The notes below the pieces were generated by a model. That model worked only from the letters and a program-made list of their open reading frames with translations, was not told the origin of the DNA and did not search any database. Shown piece after piece: positions 32,998 to 43,800 of a stretch of 64,000 bases of DNA; the first letter of the stretch is position 1; every line of letters starts with the position of its first letter. The stretch spans positions 62,001-126,000 of the forward strand of contig CAMDFK010000002.1 of assembly GCA_945897465.1 (NCBI GenBank), written 5' to 3'. The position numbers and the translations under genes are program-made. The stretch comes from Limnohabitans sp. Rim8. Lineage in GTDB: Bacteria > Pseudomonadota > Gammaproteobacteria > Burkholderiales > Burkholderiaceae_C.

Positions 32998-35715
32998 TTA
33001 TGGATTAAAAATTTCCCGAAGCACCAGTGGAACAATTCCACCGTGTCGGTAATACTCAACTTCAATGGGGGTATCCAGTCGAACCACCAATGGCGCCTCG
33101 GTGTGGGTCCCGTCCTGACGTGTCACCACGAGCTGAGCCGTCTGTAACGGCGCCAGGGGTGTATCCAATCCCTTGATCTCAAAGGTTTCCGATCCATCGA
33201 TCCCCAATCCTTCTCGGGTATAGCCAGGCGCAAACTCCAAGGGCAGTACACCGAGCAAGACAAGATTGGACCGATGGATGCGCTCGAAGCTTTCCACGAT
33301 CACGGCATCGACACCCAGCAAGCGTGTACCCTTGGCAGCCCAGTCACGCGCAGATCCAGTTCCATACTCTTTCCCACCGAATACGAGCATGGGTGTGCCA
33401 TCTCGCTGATAAGCCATTGCGGCCTCATAGACAGACAAGGTTTCTTTCTGGCCAGATGGTGGGTAATAAAAAGTACGCCCGCCTTCTTGTGGCGCCCCAT
33501 TTTCAAGGGGTGGCAACATCAAATTTTTGATGCGATGGTTGGCAAAAGTGCCGCGCATCATCACCTCATGATTGCCGCGACGAGACCCATAAGAATTGAA
33601 GTCAGTGACCTTGACTTTCTGATCCCGAAGATAGGCACCGGCGGGTGTATCCACACGAATTTCGCTGGCGGGGCTGATGTGGTCGGTGGTCAGGGAGTGT
33701 CCAAAAATTCCCAAAGCGCGGGCATTGGTTATGCGCCGTTTGCTTGGAATGTTTAACTCGAAATTTTTGTAAAAAGGTGGGGATAAAAGGTACGTCGATG
33801 CTGGCCAGTTGTACAAGTGGCCAGATCCCGACTCCAAGGAATTCCAGCCCTCACTGCCCTCGTTCAATTGCGCTGTGGCGTGAAACGAGTCAACTCCAAC
33901 ATGCGTCCTCACCAAAGCCTCTACTTCAGCATCCGATGGCCAAATATCATGGAAAAAAACGGCGTTGCCGTACTTGCCAACACCTATAGGCTGAGTGGAG
34001 AAATCAATGTCCATCGTTCCAGCCAGGGCATAGGCAACGACCAAAGGCGGTGACGCCAAGAAATTGGCCTTGATGCTGCCATGCACACGGGCTTCGAAAT
34101 TGCGGTTGCCCGACAAAACGGCACAGCCAATATATTGCTCTTCATCGAGCACCCGTTCAATCGCAGGATCAAGCGGGCCAGAGAAACCGATGCAGGTGGT
34201 GCATCCATAAGCCACGACGTCAAAACCAAGTTTGGACAGTGGAGAAAGCAGCCCAGCGCGACTGAGATAGTCGGAGACCGCACGCGATCCCGGAGCCAGA
34301 GAAGTTTTGATGTGTGGTGCGACTTCAAGTCCGTGCTCTGTGGCGTTTCGCGCCAGCAAGCCTGCGGCCATCATCACAGAGGGATTGGATGTGTTGGTGC
34401 ACGAGGTGATGGCAGCAATCAGAATGTCGCTGTGGCCAATTGAAAAGGGTTTGCCCCCGTTCTCGGGGATGACTTGACGACGACTGCCGTTGGGATGAAC
34501 ACCATAGCCACCCTCTGAAGCAGCAGATGCCAACATGGCACGGAATGTCTCTTTGACTGCCCCCAAGGGAATGCGGTCTTGAGGGCGACGTGGGCCTGCA
34601 ATGCAGGGCTCAATTTCCGACAAGTCAATGGTAATGACACGCGAGTAATCGATGTCTCCACGCTTGGGCATACCGAATAAGCCTTGTTCCACCAGGTAGG
34701 CCTTGAGCACGTCGGTGGGACGGCCCGTCTCACTGAAATACCTAAGTACCGCTTCGTCTGTAGGGAAGAATCCAATGAATGCACCATACTCGGGCGCCAT
34801 ATTGGCAATGGTGGCCCGCGTGGGTACAGACAAGGATTCAGCCCCTGGGCCAAAATATTCGACAAAGTCACCCACAACACCCTCTTGTCTGAGCCGCTCG
34901 GTGATGCTCAGAACAATGTCGGTCGATGTCACGCCAACCGAAACGCTGCCAAGCAACTCGACACCCGTGACATTGGGTGACAGGAAATAGACAGGCTGTC
35001 CCAGCATGCCTGCCTCGGCCTCAATACCACCGACACCCCACCCCAAAACGCCGATACCGTTGACCATCGTGGTGTGCGAATCTGGACAGACAACGGTATC
35101 TGGAAAGTACAGGCCCGCCGACTCATGCAGGCCAGTCGACAATCGCTCGAGATTCACCTGATGACAGATACCCACGCCCGGTGGCAAGACGTTCATGTTG
35201 GCAAATGCTTGTGCCCCCCACTTGAGGAATCTGTAACGCTCTTCATTGCGCTGCATCTCGATTTGCATGTTGTTCGCAAGTGCAAAAGGTGACCGCGCGT
35301 GGTCCACTTGAACGGAATGATCGACCACCATGTCCACATGCACCCTGGGTTCGATCAAGGCAGGGTCACGACCGAGTTCGACAGCGGCATCACGCATGGC
35401 AGCCAGATCGGCCACCAAAGGAACGCCATTCAGATCTTGCAAGAGAATACGTGCAGGAACAAGCGGAACCTCGGTGTTTCTCTCTGCGTTTGGCTGCCAC
35501 CCAGCCAGCTCCTGAATATGCAGCGCAGTGACTTTCTTGCCGTCAAAATTTCGAATGGCGCCTTCAAGCAAGATCCTGACCGAGACAGGTAGTTTTGAAA
35601 TTTGACCTGCCCCGCGACGCTCCAGTTCACGCAATGAATAAAGAGTTCCACTGCCACCATTTGGCAATTCAAATACCTTCAATAAATCCAATTTTTCCGG
35701 TATTGCCTCTTGCAT
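32998..35715 (-). CDS. acnA: Aconitate hydratase (AcnA family)
   Basis: A 905-residue iron-sulfur hydratase. Cluster ligands are the Cys in SCTNTSNP and the two Cys of YGCTTCIGFSGP; PDSHTTMVNGIG and GSSRDWAAKG-type substrate loops (here GTGSARDWAAKGTRLLG) are also present. It interconverts citrate, cis-aconitate and isocitrate, or a methylated analogue if it acts like AcnD; length and motifs favour AcnA. The ATG at 35715 has AGGAGAG 8 bases upstream. It is the first enzyme gene of the block, with the LysR gene 135 bases upstream on the same strand and prpF immediately downstream. A second housekeeping aconitase is presumably elsewhere. Confidence 0.92.
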   Translation of the reverse strand: MQEAIPEKLDLLKVFELPNGGSGTLYSLRELERRGAGQISKLPVSVRILLEGAIRNFDGKKVTALHIQELAGWQPNAERNTEVPLVPARILLQDLNGVPLVADLAAMRDAAVELGRDPALIEPRVHVDMVVDHSVQVDHARSPFALANNMQIEMQRNEERYRFLKWGAQAFANMNVLPPGVGICHQVNLERLSTGLHESAGLYFPDTVVCPDSHTTMVNGIGVLGWGVGGIEAEAGMLGQPVYFLSPNVTGVELLGSVSVGVTSTDIVLSITERLRQEGVVGDFVEYFGPGAESLSVPTRATIANMAPEYGAFIGFFPTDEAVLRYFSETGRPTDVLKAYLVEQGLFGMPKRGDIDYSRVITIDLSEIEPCIAGPRRPQDRIPLGAVKETFRAMLASAASEGGYGVHPNGSRRQVIPENGGKPFSIGHSDILIAAITSCTNTSNPSVMMAAGLLARNATEHGLEVAPHIKTSLAPGSRAVSDYLSRAGLLSPLSKLGFDVVAYGCTTCIGFSGPLDPAIERVLDEEQYIGCAVLSGNRNFEARVHGSIKANFLASPPLVVAYALAGTMDIDFSTQPIGVGKYGNAVFFHDIWPSDAEVEALVRTHVGVDSFHATAQLNEGSEGWNSLESGSGHLYNWPASTYLLSPPFYKNFELNIPSKRRITNARALGIFGHSLTTDHISPASEIRVDTPAGAYLRDQKVKVTDFNSYGSRRGNHEVMMRGTFANHRIKNLMLPPLENGAPQEGGRTFYYPPSGQKETLSVYEAAMAYQRDGTPMLVFGGKEYGTGSARDWAAKGTRLLGVDAVIVESFERIHRSNLVLLGVLPLEFAPGYTREGLGIDGSETFEIKGLDTPLAPLQTAQLVVTRQDGTHTEAPLVVRLDTPIEVEYYRHGGIVPLVLREIFNP

Positions 35716-35850
35716 TGAGCCTCTCCTGCGATGGGACGCTCTGTACAACCGAGTTGGTCATCTCAGAACACGAGGCAATGGTAAGAACCGAAGGTGATCA
35801 GTGTCCAATAACGATCGAAGGGTGGACACCAAAGAAAAAATATGGGACGA

Positions 35851-36747
35851 CTAGGCCTTGGACTTGTCTGAACGAGCAATGTTCCGCAAAATTTCAATGA
35901 AAGCGGTCAGCGCAGCAGACTCAATCGCATCTACAGGCCGAATCAAATAAGCAGAAAGCTGTTGCACTGGGGAGATGGGCCGGGCAACCAGCCCCGGCGG
36001 TTGAATCGCTGCAAAATAAAAAGGCTCAACAAGCGCCAAACCAGCCCCATGATGGACAAGACGAATGGCCGTGATGGTTTGACTCACTTGCAATGACAAG
36101 TTTGGATGAACGTCAAACTCTTCGAACAAGCTTTCCACTTTTGCACGCAACACGTCCCCATCGTCATAGGTGATCAATGTTTCACCGGCAAGGTCAGTGA
36201 TCTCAATACTTTTCTTGTTGGCCAAGGGATGGTTTTCGGGCATGACACAAATCATGGCACCTTTGGCGAGCTCTTCAATTAAAAGACCGCTGTTGTTGAT
36301 TTCACCGTAACACACCCCCAGATTGATTTCACGGGCCATGACACGCTCAATGATGTCTGGGGTTTGAAGCGAGTGAATCGTGACGTCAACATCCGGATGT
36401 GATTTTCCAAAAATTGAGACGGCATCGACGATGTAGCCGTTTGAAAGCGCTAAGGTACCGGCCACTGTGATTCGACCCAAACGACCTCTTGCGAGTGATC
36501 GGGCATTTTGACTCAGCCGATTTACCCTTCTAAAGATCTCGGACACTTCTGGAAGGAGTGCTTCGGCCTCTGGTGACGGCTTGAGGCGACCACCAGAACG
36601 CCTGAACAGTTGCATGCCCAACTGCGCTTCCATGTGTTGCAGGACAGTACTGACGGAGGGTTGAGAGACATTTAAAAGCTTGGCAGCACCGGTCACAGAG
36701 CCTGTCTGCATGATGGCATGCAGTACCTCTATTTGTCTCAATCTCAT
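35851..36747 (-). CDS. LysR-family transcriptional regulator
   Basis: A 298-residue regulator. The helix-turn-helix covers residues 2-60 (LRQIEVLHAIMQTGSVTGAA, then SQPSVSTVLQHMEAQLG), and residues 90-290 form the periplasmic-binding-like effector domain with ITVAGTLALSNGYI at its start. It is upstream of acnA and transcribed in the same direction, so it probably controls the tricarboxylate block in response to the imported acid or a product. CGGAGAA lies 5 bases before the ATG at 36747. The 135-base gap to acnA is the likely regulatory region, but no operator was confidently identified there. Confidence 0.92.
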   Translation of the reverse strand: MRLRQIEVLHAIMQTGSVTGAAKLLNVSQPSVSTVLQHMEAQLGMQLFRRSGGRLKPSPEAEALLPEVSEIFRRVNRLSQNARSLARGRLGRITVAGTLALSNGYIVDAVSIFGKSHPDVDVTIHSLQTPDIIERVMAREINLGVCYGEINNSGLLIEELAKGAMICVMPENHPLANKKSIEITDLAGETLITYDDGDVLRAKVESLFEEFDVHPNLSLQVSQTITAIRLVHHGAGLALVEPFYFAAIQPPGLVARPISPVQQLSAYLIRPVDAIESAALTAFIEILRNIARSDKSKA

Positions 36748-37041
36748 CAAATTCTCCGGCGAGAAAAAGGAAGTTTTTAACGTTGACAGACTGACAGATG
36801 GGTGATGTGGAAATCAGGAAGCTCAGGTCATTTTGACTTGGCCCAAGATCAACACCAGAACGTGTTGTCCCATGCAGTCTTTCAAATCAACGCCCAATTT
36901 CCCTGTATCTTGGCTTGGTCAATGGCTCAGGTGGTGTGTGCGCGGCGTGTGAATTGTAGTCATCGACCAAGCCCAAGTGAGCAGCAATTCAGTTTTCGAC
37001 GACTCCCCCCATCCCATCATCCTTCAAACAAGCTTCCGTGC
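36748..37041. other. 294-base gene-free stretch between LysR gene and cystatin-like gene
   Basis: Both flanking genes are on the minus strand. The stretch is AT-richer than its surroundings and contains no convincing reading frame, hairpin or repeat. It probably holds the LysR promoter near its left end and marks the right boundary of the accessory block. Confidence 0.5.
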
Positions 37042-37416
37042 TCAGTTCTGCCAAACCCACGACAGGAGTCGATAGCTGCCATCCAGTTGCCGCCAAACCT
37101 TGACCAGGACATTGCGGTGGACGCCATCCAGCGTCACCAGCAGCTGAAGTTCAAAGTTCAGACCTGCCACCACTTGTTGGCTGGCTTGGGTCACTTCCTT
37201 GTACATCACCCTTGCCTTGTTTTGAACCGAAAAAGCCTGCACCGCAAAGCGGGCAGCTTCTTGCACATCGGGGTTGAAAACATCCGCTCGCGCCCAAGCA
37301 CCCGTCACAGGAACTGCCTCAGAAAGTGGTGAAGAGAAAGAAACCGGTTTTTCGGGAATGCAGGCCGTGATCAAGCTACAAAAAAGGACGGCAGATGTTT
37401 TGTACAAGCTCAGCAT
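37042..37416 (-). CDS. Cystatin-like lipoprotein
   Basis: A 124-residue protein with a lipoprotein signal (residues 1-18, lipobox ITAC with Cys19), so it should be anchored in an envelope membrane facing the periplasm or surface. The mature part has the three cystatin hallmarks in order: an N-terminal Gly (Gly39, after VPVT), the QVVAG motif at residues 81-85 in SQQVVAGLNFEL, and a Trp near the C-terminus (LLSWVWQN). Animal and plant cystatins block papain-like cysteine proteases with these parts. It lies 10 bases after the SNF2 helicase gene and is probably cotranscribed. Its target protease is unknown. Confidence 0.8.
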   Translation of the reverse strand: MLSLYKTSAVLFCSLITACIPEKPVSFSSPLSEAVPVTGAWARADVFNPDVQEAARFAVQAFSVQNKARVMYKEVTQASQQVVAGLNFELQLLVTLDGVHRNVLVKVWRQLDGSYRLLSWVWQN

Positions 37417-37426
37417 AGGCGCTTTC

Positions 37427-40400
37427 TCAACCCAAGGGTTTGAACAACTCGTTCAGATCCGACTCACCAAACAGCGGCTCTTTGCGCTGCACCGCGCCCG
37501 CGTACATGTCTTGCGCCAACTGCGCTTTGCGCTCCTGCAGGGCCAGCATGCGCTCCTCGATCGTGCCTTGAGCCACGAGTTTGAGCACCCACACGCTTTG
37601 GGTTTGGCCAATGCGGTGCGCCCGGTCTGTGGCTTGGTTTTCCACGGCTGGGTTCCACCACGGGTCGTAGTGGATCACGGTATCGGCCTGGGGCAAGTTC
37701 AGGCCCACGCCTCCGGCTTTGAGGCTGATGAGGAAGAGCGGCACCTGCCCGCTGATGAACTGGTCAATGATCGTGTCGCGGTTTTTGCTCTGGCCCGTGA
37801 GTTTGACCCAAGGGATGCCCAAACGCGGCAACTCTTGCTCAATGAGGCTGAGCATGGTGGTGAACTGCGAGAACAACAAAATCTTGCGTCCCTCGGCCAC
37901 CATCTCGGGCAGCATGTCGAGCAACTGCTCCAATTTGGCCGATTGCTGCACCCGGCTGGCCGCGCCCAGTTTGAGCAAACGCGGGTCACAACACACTTGG
38001 CGCAGCTTGAGCAGCGCATCCAGAATCGTGATTTGAGATTTGGCCAAGCCTTGTGCGTTCAGCGCATCGCGCACGGTTTTTTCCATACCCAAACGGATGG
38101 TTTCGTAGAGGTCCGCCTGTTGGCCTTGCAAGGGCACCGGCATAAGCGTTTCGATTTTGGGTGGCAGCTCATTGGCCACCACGACTTTGGTTCGGCGCAG
38201 CATGAAGGGCGTGATGCGCTTGCGCAACAGGTCCATTTTTTTGCTGTTGCCTTGGCGCTCGATGGGGTTGCGAAATAACTCGCCAAAGCGCTTTTGGCTG
38301 CCCAAAAAACCGGGCATCAAAAAATGGAACAAACTCCACAGCTCGCCCAAATGGTTTTCCATGGGGGTACCCGACAGGCACAGGCGGTGCGTGGCCGGAA
38401 TGTCGCCCACGGTTTGAGCCGCATGGGTGTTGGCATTCTTGATGTTTTGCGCTTCGTCCAGCACCAGCAGGTGCCAATCGATGGCCATCCACAAATCGCG
38501 GTCGCGGTGCAGCAAGGAGTAAGGGGTGAGCACGATGTCAAAACCGCTCAGGTCTTGTGCCGTCTCATGTCGCGACAGGCCGTGGTGAATGTGAGAGCGC
38601 AGCGTAGGACAAAAGCGGGCCGCTTCGCGCTGCCAATTGCCCAGCAAACTCACCGGGGCCACGATGAGCGCAGGCTGCGTGAGCCGACCGGCTTCTTTTT
38701 CGGTGAGGATGTGCGCCAGCGTCTGCAAGGTTTTGCCCAAGCCCATGTCGTCGGCCAAGATGCCCGCCAGCTGGTGCGTGCGCAAAAACTGTAACCAGTT
38801 GAGGCCATGTTGTTGGTAAGGCCGTAAAGTCGCTTGCAAACTCGAGGGAACAGTCACCTCGGGCAGGCTTTCAAGGCCACGCATATGCTGCACCAGGTTC
38901 ATCAAACTTTGAGCACCTGCCCAGGCCACGCCCTCTCCTAGTGACGCAGCGGTTCGCAGGGCTTCAAGGCGTGACAACCGCAGCTGGTCACCGCTCCAGT
39001 CGCGGCCGCGCTCAGACACCAACTCCATCAGGGTGGTCAGCCAAGGCTCGATTTTGGCGGTGGGCAGTTTCACAAAGCCCTCGCCGTGCAAGTCGGGCAG
39101 GTACAAAAAGGGGGGCAAGGCGGCTTTTTCACCCTCGGCGGTCGCGCTGGAGATTTGCGCCAAGGTCGTCAAAATCGAGGGCACCCAAGGCAAGATGTTG
39201 ACCCGCTGACCATCGATGTCCATGCCCAGCGACAAATCAAACCAAGTTGAGGTCTCCGGCGCCTCGGCGTCACCCGACATGTTGATGTGCACATCATCGG
39301 CTTGGCGCAACCAAGGGGTGGAGCCCGAGATGAAGTTCACGTACAGACCTGCTTGGCGCAGCGGTGCAAAGTCGCTCTCGACCCATTCCAGCCAGCGCTG
39401 CTGAGATTGCTCGGGCGGCAACACCAGCATGTTGGCGTCGAATGTGACCAAGCCAAAGGCGGCAAGGGTATCCCATGTTTGGGTTTCGCTGGGCAGATCT
39501 CGCAGCAGCATGCGCGCTTGTGTGCCCTGCCCCACCAGGACGCGGTGATGACTGCCCGGCCAGAAGCCGCAGTGCCCATCGTAGTCAAAGGTCAATTCGG
39601 CCACAAACAGACCTTGTAAACCACGATCGGCGGGGTGGGCAGGCGCAATGTCGAGGACGGCACGGGGTTTGACGCCGCGAATCTCGGGCATCTTCTGGAT
39701 CACGGGCGGCAAAGGCACGGGGCCCAAACGTTCGAGCAACTGGTTTTGAAACTTGAAAGCCACACTGTCGGGCAGCACGGGCGAGTTGGACAAGACTTGC
39801 AGCTCGTTGGCACTCAGGCCTTGCGTGTCCAAGGGGCCACACAAGCCCTGCACCGTGTCCATGAAAAAAGGCGGTTGGTTCAGCCCGAACACCACGCCCG
39901 GGCGCTGTGGCCGCATGCTCAGCTGCCAACCATCAGGCTGGTGGTCTTGGCTCTTGACTTCGCGCCAAGTTCCCACCAAGATTTCGGGGGCATCTTGCCA
40001 ATGTAAAGCGAAGCCATCGTCTGACACCAAACGGCCGGTTTGGCTGCACAGCTGCAACAACAATTTGCCAGGCATGCCGTGCAGTTTGACCTCGGCCTGA
40101 AACCCGTACGAGCTGAAACTGCTGGCGGCCGGACAAGCCTTCAACAGGTCAAAAATATCGCGGTCCAGCGGACTGCTGGTTTGCCAGATCGGATCGTGCC
40201 CCGAGGGTTCACTGCTCAGCTTTTTGGCTTTGCCCCACTCGCCATTGCGCTTTTGCGCTGCCCGTTTCACGGCCAAGTGGAACACAGGTTTGTACGCGGT
40301 TTGGACCACGGACAAGCTGTACACAAATTTGTCCTGGGTGCTGCCGGGCAAGGCGTGAGCGCTTGGGCCGTTCGCGTTTTCCAGCCGGTTCAGCCAGTCG

Positions 40401-40825
40401 CGGACTTGGTATTCGGCGTGGCTCAGGGCCCGCTCTTTTTCCATTTGGGAGCGGCGCTCCAACACCTCGACCGATGGACCATCGGGTCCCCATTCGTCGA
40501 GGAGAGCCAAGCCCTGCATCGAAGCCAAGATGCCCAAAGCCGCACCGTGCTTGCAATAACGCCCCACCGGGCAGGTGCAGCCACTGCGCCACTCACTCAA
40601 GTTGCCACCCGCACTCACCCGCAGCTCGGCATTGACTGTGTAAGGGTTTGGATCGTTGCCTTGAACCTGACCCTGTAAACGCCATCCATCGCCATCGGGG
40701 GTCAGTTGCGAAGACAAGACTTGGTCTTGCAAATACAAAGTGGTGCCGCGTGACCAAGCGCCCTGGTCAAAGTAAAAAGCCAGTTGCGAGGGCGGAAACC
40801 ATTGAGCGGGGTTGGTGGACTTCAT
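37427..40825 (-). CDS. SWIM zinc-finger SNF2-type helicase
   Basis: A 1132-residue cytoplasmic ATPase. The N-terminal SWIM zinc finger uses Cys83, Cys85, Cys91 and His93 ([11 protein letters not shown]). A long middle region leads to the SNF2 motor: motif [12 protein letters not shown] near residue 690, motif [10 protein letters not shown] near 790, and motif [18 protein letters not shown] near 1070. Such proteins translocate on DNA or remodel protein-DNA complexes; the bacterial SWIM group is linked to transcription or repair without a firm role. It lies 12 bases after purL and 10 before the cystatin-like gene, so the three form one operon. Confidence 0.92.
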   Translation of the reverse strand: MKSTNPAQWFPPSQLAFYFDQGAWSRGTTLYLQDQVLSSQLTPDGDGWRLQGQVQGNDPNPYTVNAELRVSAGGNLSEWRSGCTCPVGRYCKHGAALGILASMQGLALLDEWGPDGPSVEVLERRSQMEKERALSHAEYQVRDWLNRLENANGPSAHALPGSTQDKFVYSLSVVQTAYKPVFHLAVKRAAQKRNGEWGKAKKLSSEPSGHDPIWQTSSPLDRDIFDLLKACPAASSFSSYGFQAEVKLHGMPGKLLLQLCSQTGRLVSDDGFALHWQDAPEILVGTWREVKSQDHQPDGWQLSMRPQRPGVVFGLNQPPFFMDTVQGLCGPLDTQGLSANELQVLSNSPVLPDSVAFKFQNQLLERLGPVPLPPVIQKMPEIRGVKPRAVLDIAPAHPADRGLQGLFVAELTFDYDGHCGFWPGSHHRVLVGQGTQARMLLRDLPSETQTWDTLAAFGLVTFDANMLVLPPEQSQQRWLEWVESDFAPLRQAGLYVNFISGSTPWLRQADDVHINMSGDAEAPETSTWFDLSLGMDIDGQRVNILPWVPSILTTLAQISSATAEGEKAALPPFLYLPDLHGEGFVKLPTAKIEPWLTTLMELVSERGRDWSGDQLRLSRLEALRTAASLGEGVAWAGAQSLMNLVQHMRGLESLPEVTVPSSLQATLRPYQQHGLNWLQFLRTHQLAGILADDMGLGKTLQTLAHILTEKEAGRLTQPALIVAPVSLLGNWQREAARFCPTLRSHIHHGLSRHETAQDLSGFDIVLTPYSLLHRDRDLWMAIDWHLLVLDEAQNIKNANTHAAQTVGDIPATHRLCLSGTPMENHLGELWSLFHFLMPGFLGSQKRFGELFRNPIERQGNSKKMDLLRKRITPFMLRRTKVVVANELPPKIETLMPVPLQGQQADLYETIRLGMEKTVRDALNAQGLAKSQITILDALLKLRQVCCDPRLLKLGAASRVQQSAKLEQLLDMLPEMVAEGRKILLFSQFTTMLSLIEQELPRLGIPWVKLTGQSKNRDTIIDQFISGQVPLFLISLKAGGVGLNLPQADTVIHYDPWWNPAVENQATDRAHRIGQTQSVWVLKLVAQGTIEERMLALQERKAQLAQDMYAGAVQRKEPLFGESDLNELFKPLG

Positions 40826-40837
40826 GAGTTCAAGAGA

Positions 40838-43800
40838 TCAACCGACCCATTGGCGGGCGTTTTGCCAAACACGCAGCCAAGGGCTGGCGGCGTTGATGTC
40901 GCCACTCGTCCAGCTCATCTGCACGTTGCGGAACACGCGCTCGGGGTGCGGCATCATGGCCGTGAAGCGGCCATCGGCGGTGGTCACGGCCGTGAGACCT
41001 CCTGCACTGCCGTTGGGGTTGAAGGGGTAAGCCTCGGTCGCCTGGCCGTGGTTGTCCACAAAGCGCATCGCACCAATCACTTGGGCCGGGTTGCCGCGGT
41101 GTTTGAAGTTGGCAAAGCCCTCGCCGTGCGCCACGGCAATCGGCAAGCGGCTGCCGGCCATGCCCTGCAGGAACAGGCTAGGCGACTCCAGCACCTCGAC
41201 CATCGACAGGCGGGCTTCAAAGCGCTCGCTTTGGTTGGTGGTGAAGCGCGGCCAAGCTTCAGCGCCCGGGATGATGTCGGCGAGTTCTGCAAACATCTGG
41301 CAGCCGTTGCACACGCCCAGACCAAAGGTGTCTTTGCGGCCAAAAAAGGCTTTGAACTGCTCGGCCAAAGCCGGGTTTAAAGTGATGCTGCGGGCCCAGC
41401 CAATGCCAGCGCCCAAGGTGTCCCCGTAGCTGAAACCGCCGCAAGCGACCAAGCCTTTGAAATCGGCCAAGTTGGCGCGGCCCGATTGCAGATCGGTCAT
41501 GTGCACATCGTGCGACTCGAAACCGGCTGTGTGGAAGGCATAGGCCATTTCCACATGCGAGTTGACGCCCTGCTCGCGCAAGATCGCCACTTTGGGACGC
41601 GACAAATTCAAATACGGCGCAGCCACGTTATCAGTTGGATCAAAGCTCAGGGCCACATGCATGCCGGGGTCACTAGCTCGGCCCGCAGCGGCGTGCTCAG
41701 CATCGGCACAGGCAGGGTTGTCGCGCTGCTGGCAAATCTTCCAGCTCACGCTGTCCCAGACTTGGTGCAGGTCTTCGAGCTTGGCGGTAAACACCTCTTT
41801 GGTGTCGCGCCAGATGCTCAGCTCGCCCACACCTTTTTGGATGGTCGATTGTGTTGGACGAGTCTTGCCGATCACATGCGTGTGTTTGGACAGGCCAAAT
41901 TCACGCAGGGTTTGAAGCACGGCGTTGCGGTCTGCAGTGCGCACTTGGATCACCACGCCCAGCTCTTCGTTGAACAGGGCTTTGAGGGTGAGTTCGTCGC
42001 GGCGGGCGCTGACCTGGCCTGCCCAGTTCTTGGCGTCGCCGTGGTCGGCGCGGCTGTCGGTGATGCCGTCGCCCTCGGTGACCAGCATGTCCACATTCAA
42101 GGCCACGCCCACGTGACCTGCAAACGCCATTTCGGCCACAGCCGCCAGCAAGCCGCCGTCACTGCGGTCGTGGTAGGCCAGGATCTGGCCTTGCGCACGC
42201 AAGGTGTTGATGGCCTTGACCAAATTGACCAGCGCTTTCGGCTCCTCCAGATCGGGCACGCTGTCGCCAAACTGGCCCAGCACTTGGCCCAGCACGCTGC
42301 CGCCCATGCGGTTGCGGCCTTGGCCCAGGTCGATCAAGAGCAGGCTGGTGTCATTGGTTTGAGCGTCCAGCTGCGGCGTGAAGGTGCCGCGCACGTCGCT
42401 CAGGCTGGCAAAGGCGGTGATGATCAGGCTCACGGGCGAAGTGACTTTGTAGGTCTCACCCTCGGAACTTGAATCGCCCTTAGGTACGGTCCACTGCGTG
42501 CGCATCGACAAGCTGTCTTTGCCCACTGGAATCGAGATGTCCAGCGCTGGGCACAGTTCCATGCCTACGGCCTTGACCGTTTCGTACAGCGCAGCGTCTT
42601 CGCCCGGCTCGCCGCAAGCGGCCATCCAGTTGGCCGACAACTTGACACGGGGCAGCTCGATGGGCGCGGCCAGCAAATTGGTGATGGCCTCGGCCACGGC
42701 CATGCGGCCAGAGGCTGCGGCGTTGAGTGAAGCGAGCGGCGTGCGCTCGCCCATGCTCATGGCTTCACCCGCAAAGCCCATGTAGTCGGCCAAGGTCACA
42801 GCCACATCGGACACCGGCACTTGCCAAGGGCCCACCATCTGGTCGCGGTGCGTGAGGCCACCCACGGCGCGGTCGCCGATGGTGATGAGGAAACGCTTGG
42901 ACGCCACCGTGGGGTGGCTCAGCACGTCGATCACGGCTTTTTGCAGCGACACACCGGTGAGGTTCATGGCGGGCGACTGGCGGGTCACGGTTTTGACATC
43001 GCGGTGCATCTTGGGCGGCTTGCCGAGCAGCACGTCCATGGGCATGTCGACCGGCACTGCAATGGATTGCCGCGCTTCGCTCGCAATGACAGCACTTTCG
43101 TCATCGCGAGCGAAGCGTGGCGATCCAGTCTCTGCAGAACCGGTTGGCCCACGCATAGCCGGATCTATCGGCAGACGCTCATCCGCCAAAACCAACTGGC
43201 GCTCATCGGTGGCCACGCCGATCACCGCAAACGGGCAACGCTCGCGCTCACAAAACGCCGTGAACTGCGCCAACGATTCGGGCGCAATCGCCATCACATA
43301 GCGTTCCTGGCTTTCGTTCGACCAGATCTCTTTGGGCGACAGGCCGGACTCTTCGAGCTTGACGGCACGCAAATCAAAACGTGCACCACGGCCCGCGTCG
43401 TTGGTCAGCTCGGGGAAGGCGTTGGACAGACCACCCGCACCCACGTCGTGGATCGCCAAGATGGGGTTGTTCGCGCCCTGAGCCCAGCAGTGGTTGATGA
43501 CCTCTTGCGCACGGCGCTCGATCTCGGGGTTGCCGCGCTGCACCGAGTCAAAGTCCAGATTCGCGGCGTTGGTGCCGGTGGCCATGGAGCTGGCCGCGCT
43601 GCCGCCCATGCCGATGCGCATGCCGGGGCCTCCCAGCTGGATCAGCAAACTGCCTGCCGGGAATTCAATCTTTTGGGTTTGCTCGGCGTCGATCTGCCCC
43701 AAACCGCCCGCGATCATGATCGGCTTGTGGTAACCCCGCACCACGCCGTCCACAGTCTGCTCGTATTCGCGGAAATAGCCCAGTAAATTGGGGCGGCCAA

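Noticed and set aside
42821..43786. A 321-residue plus-strand open frame opposite purL
   Set aside because: It is antisense to strongly conserved PurL sequence and lacks any motif.
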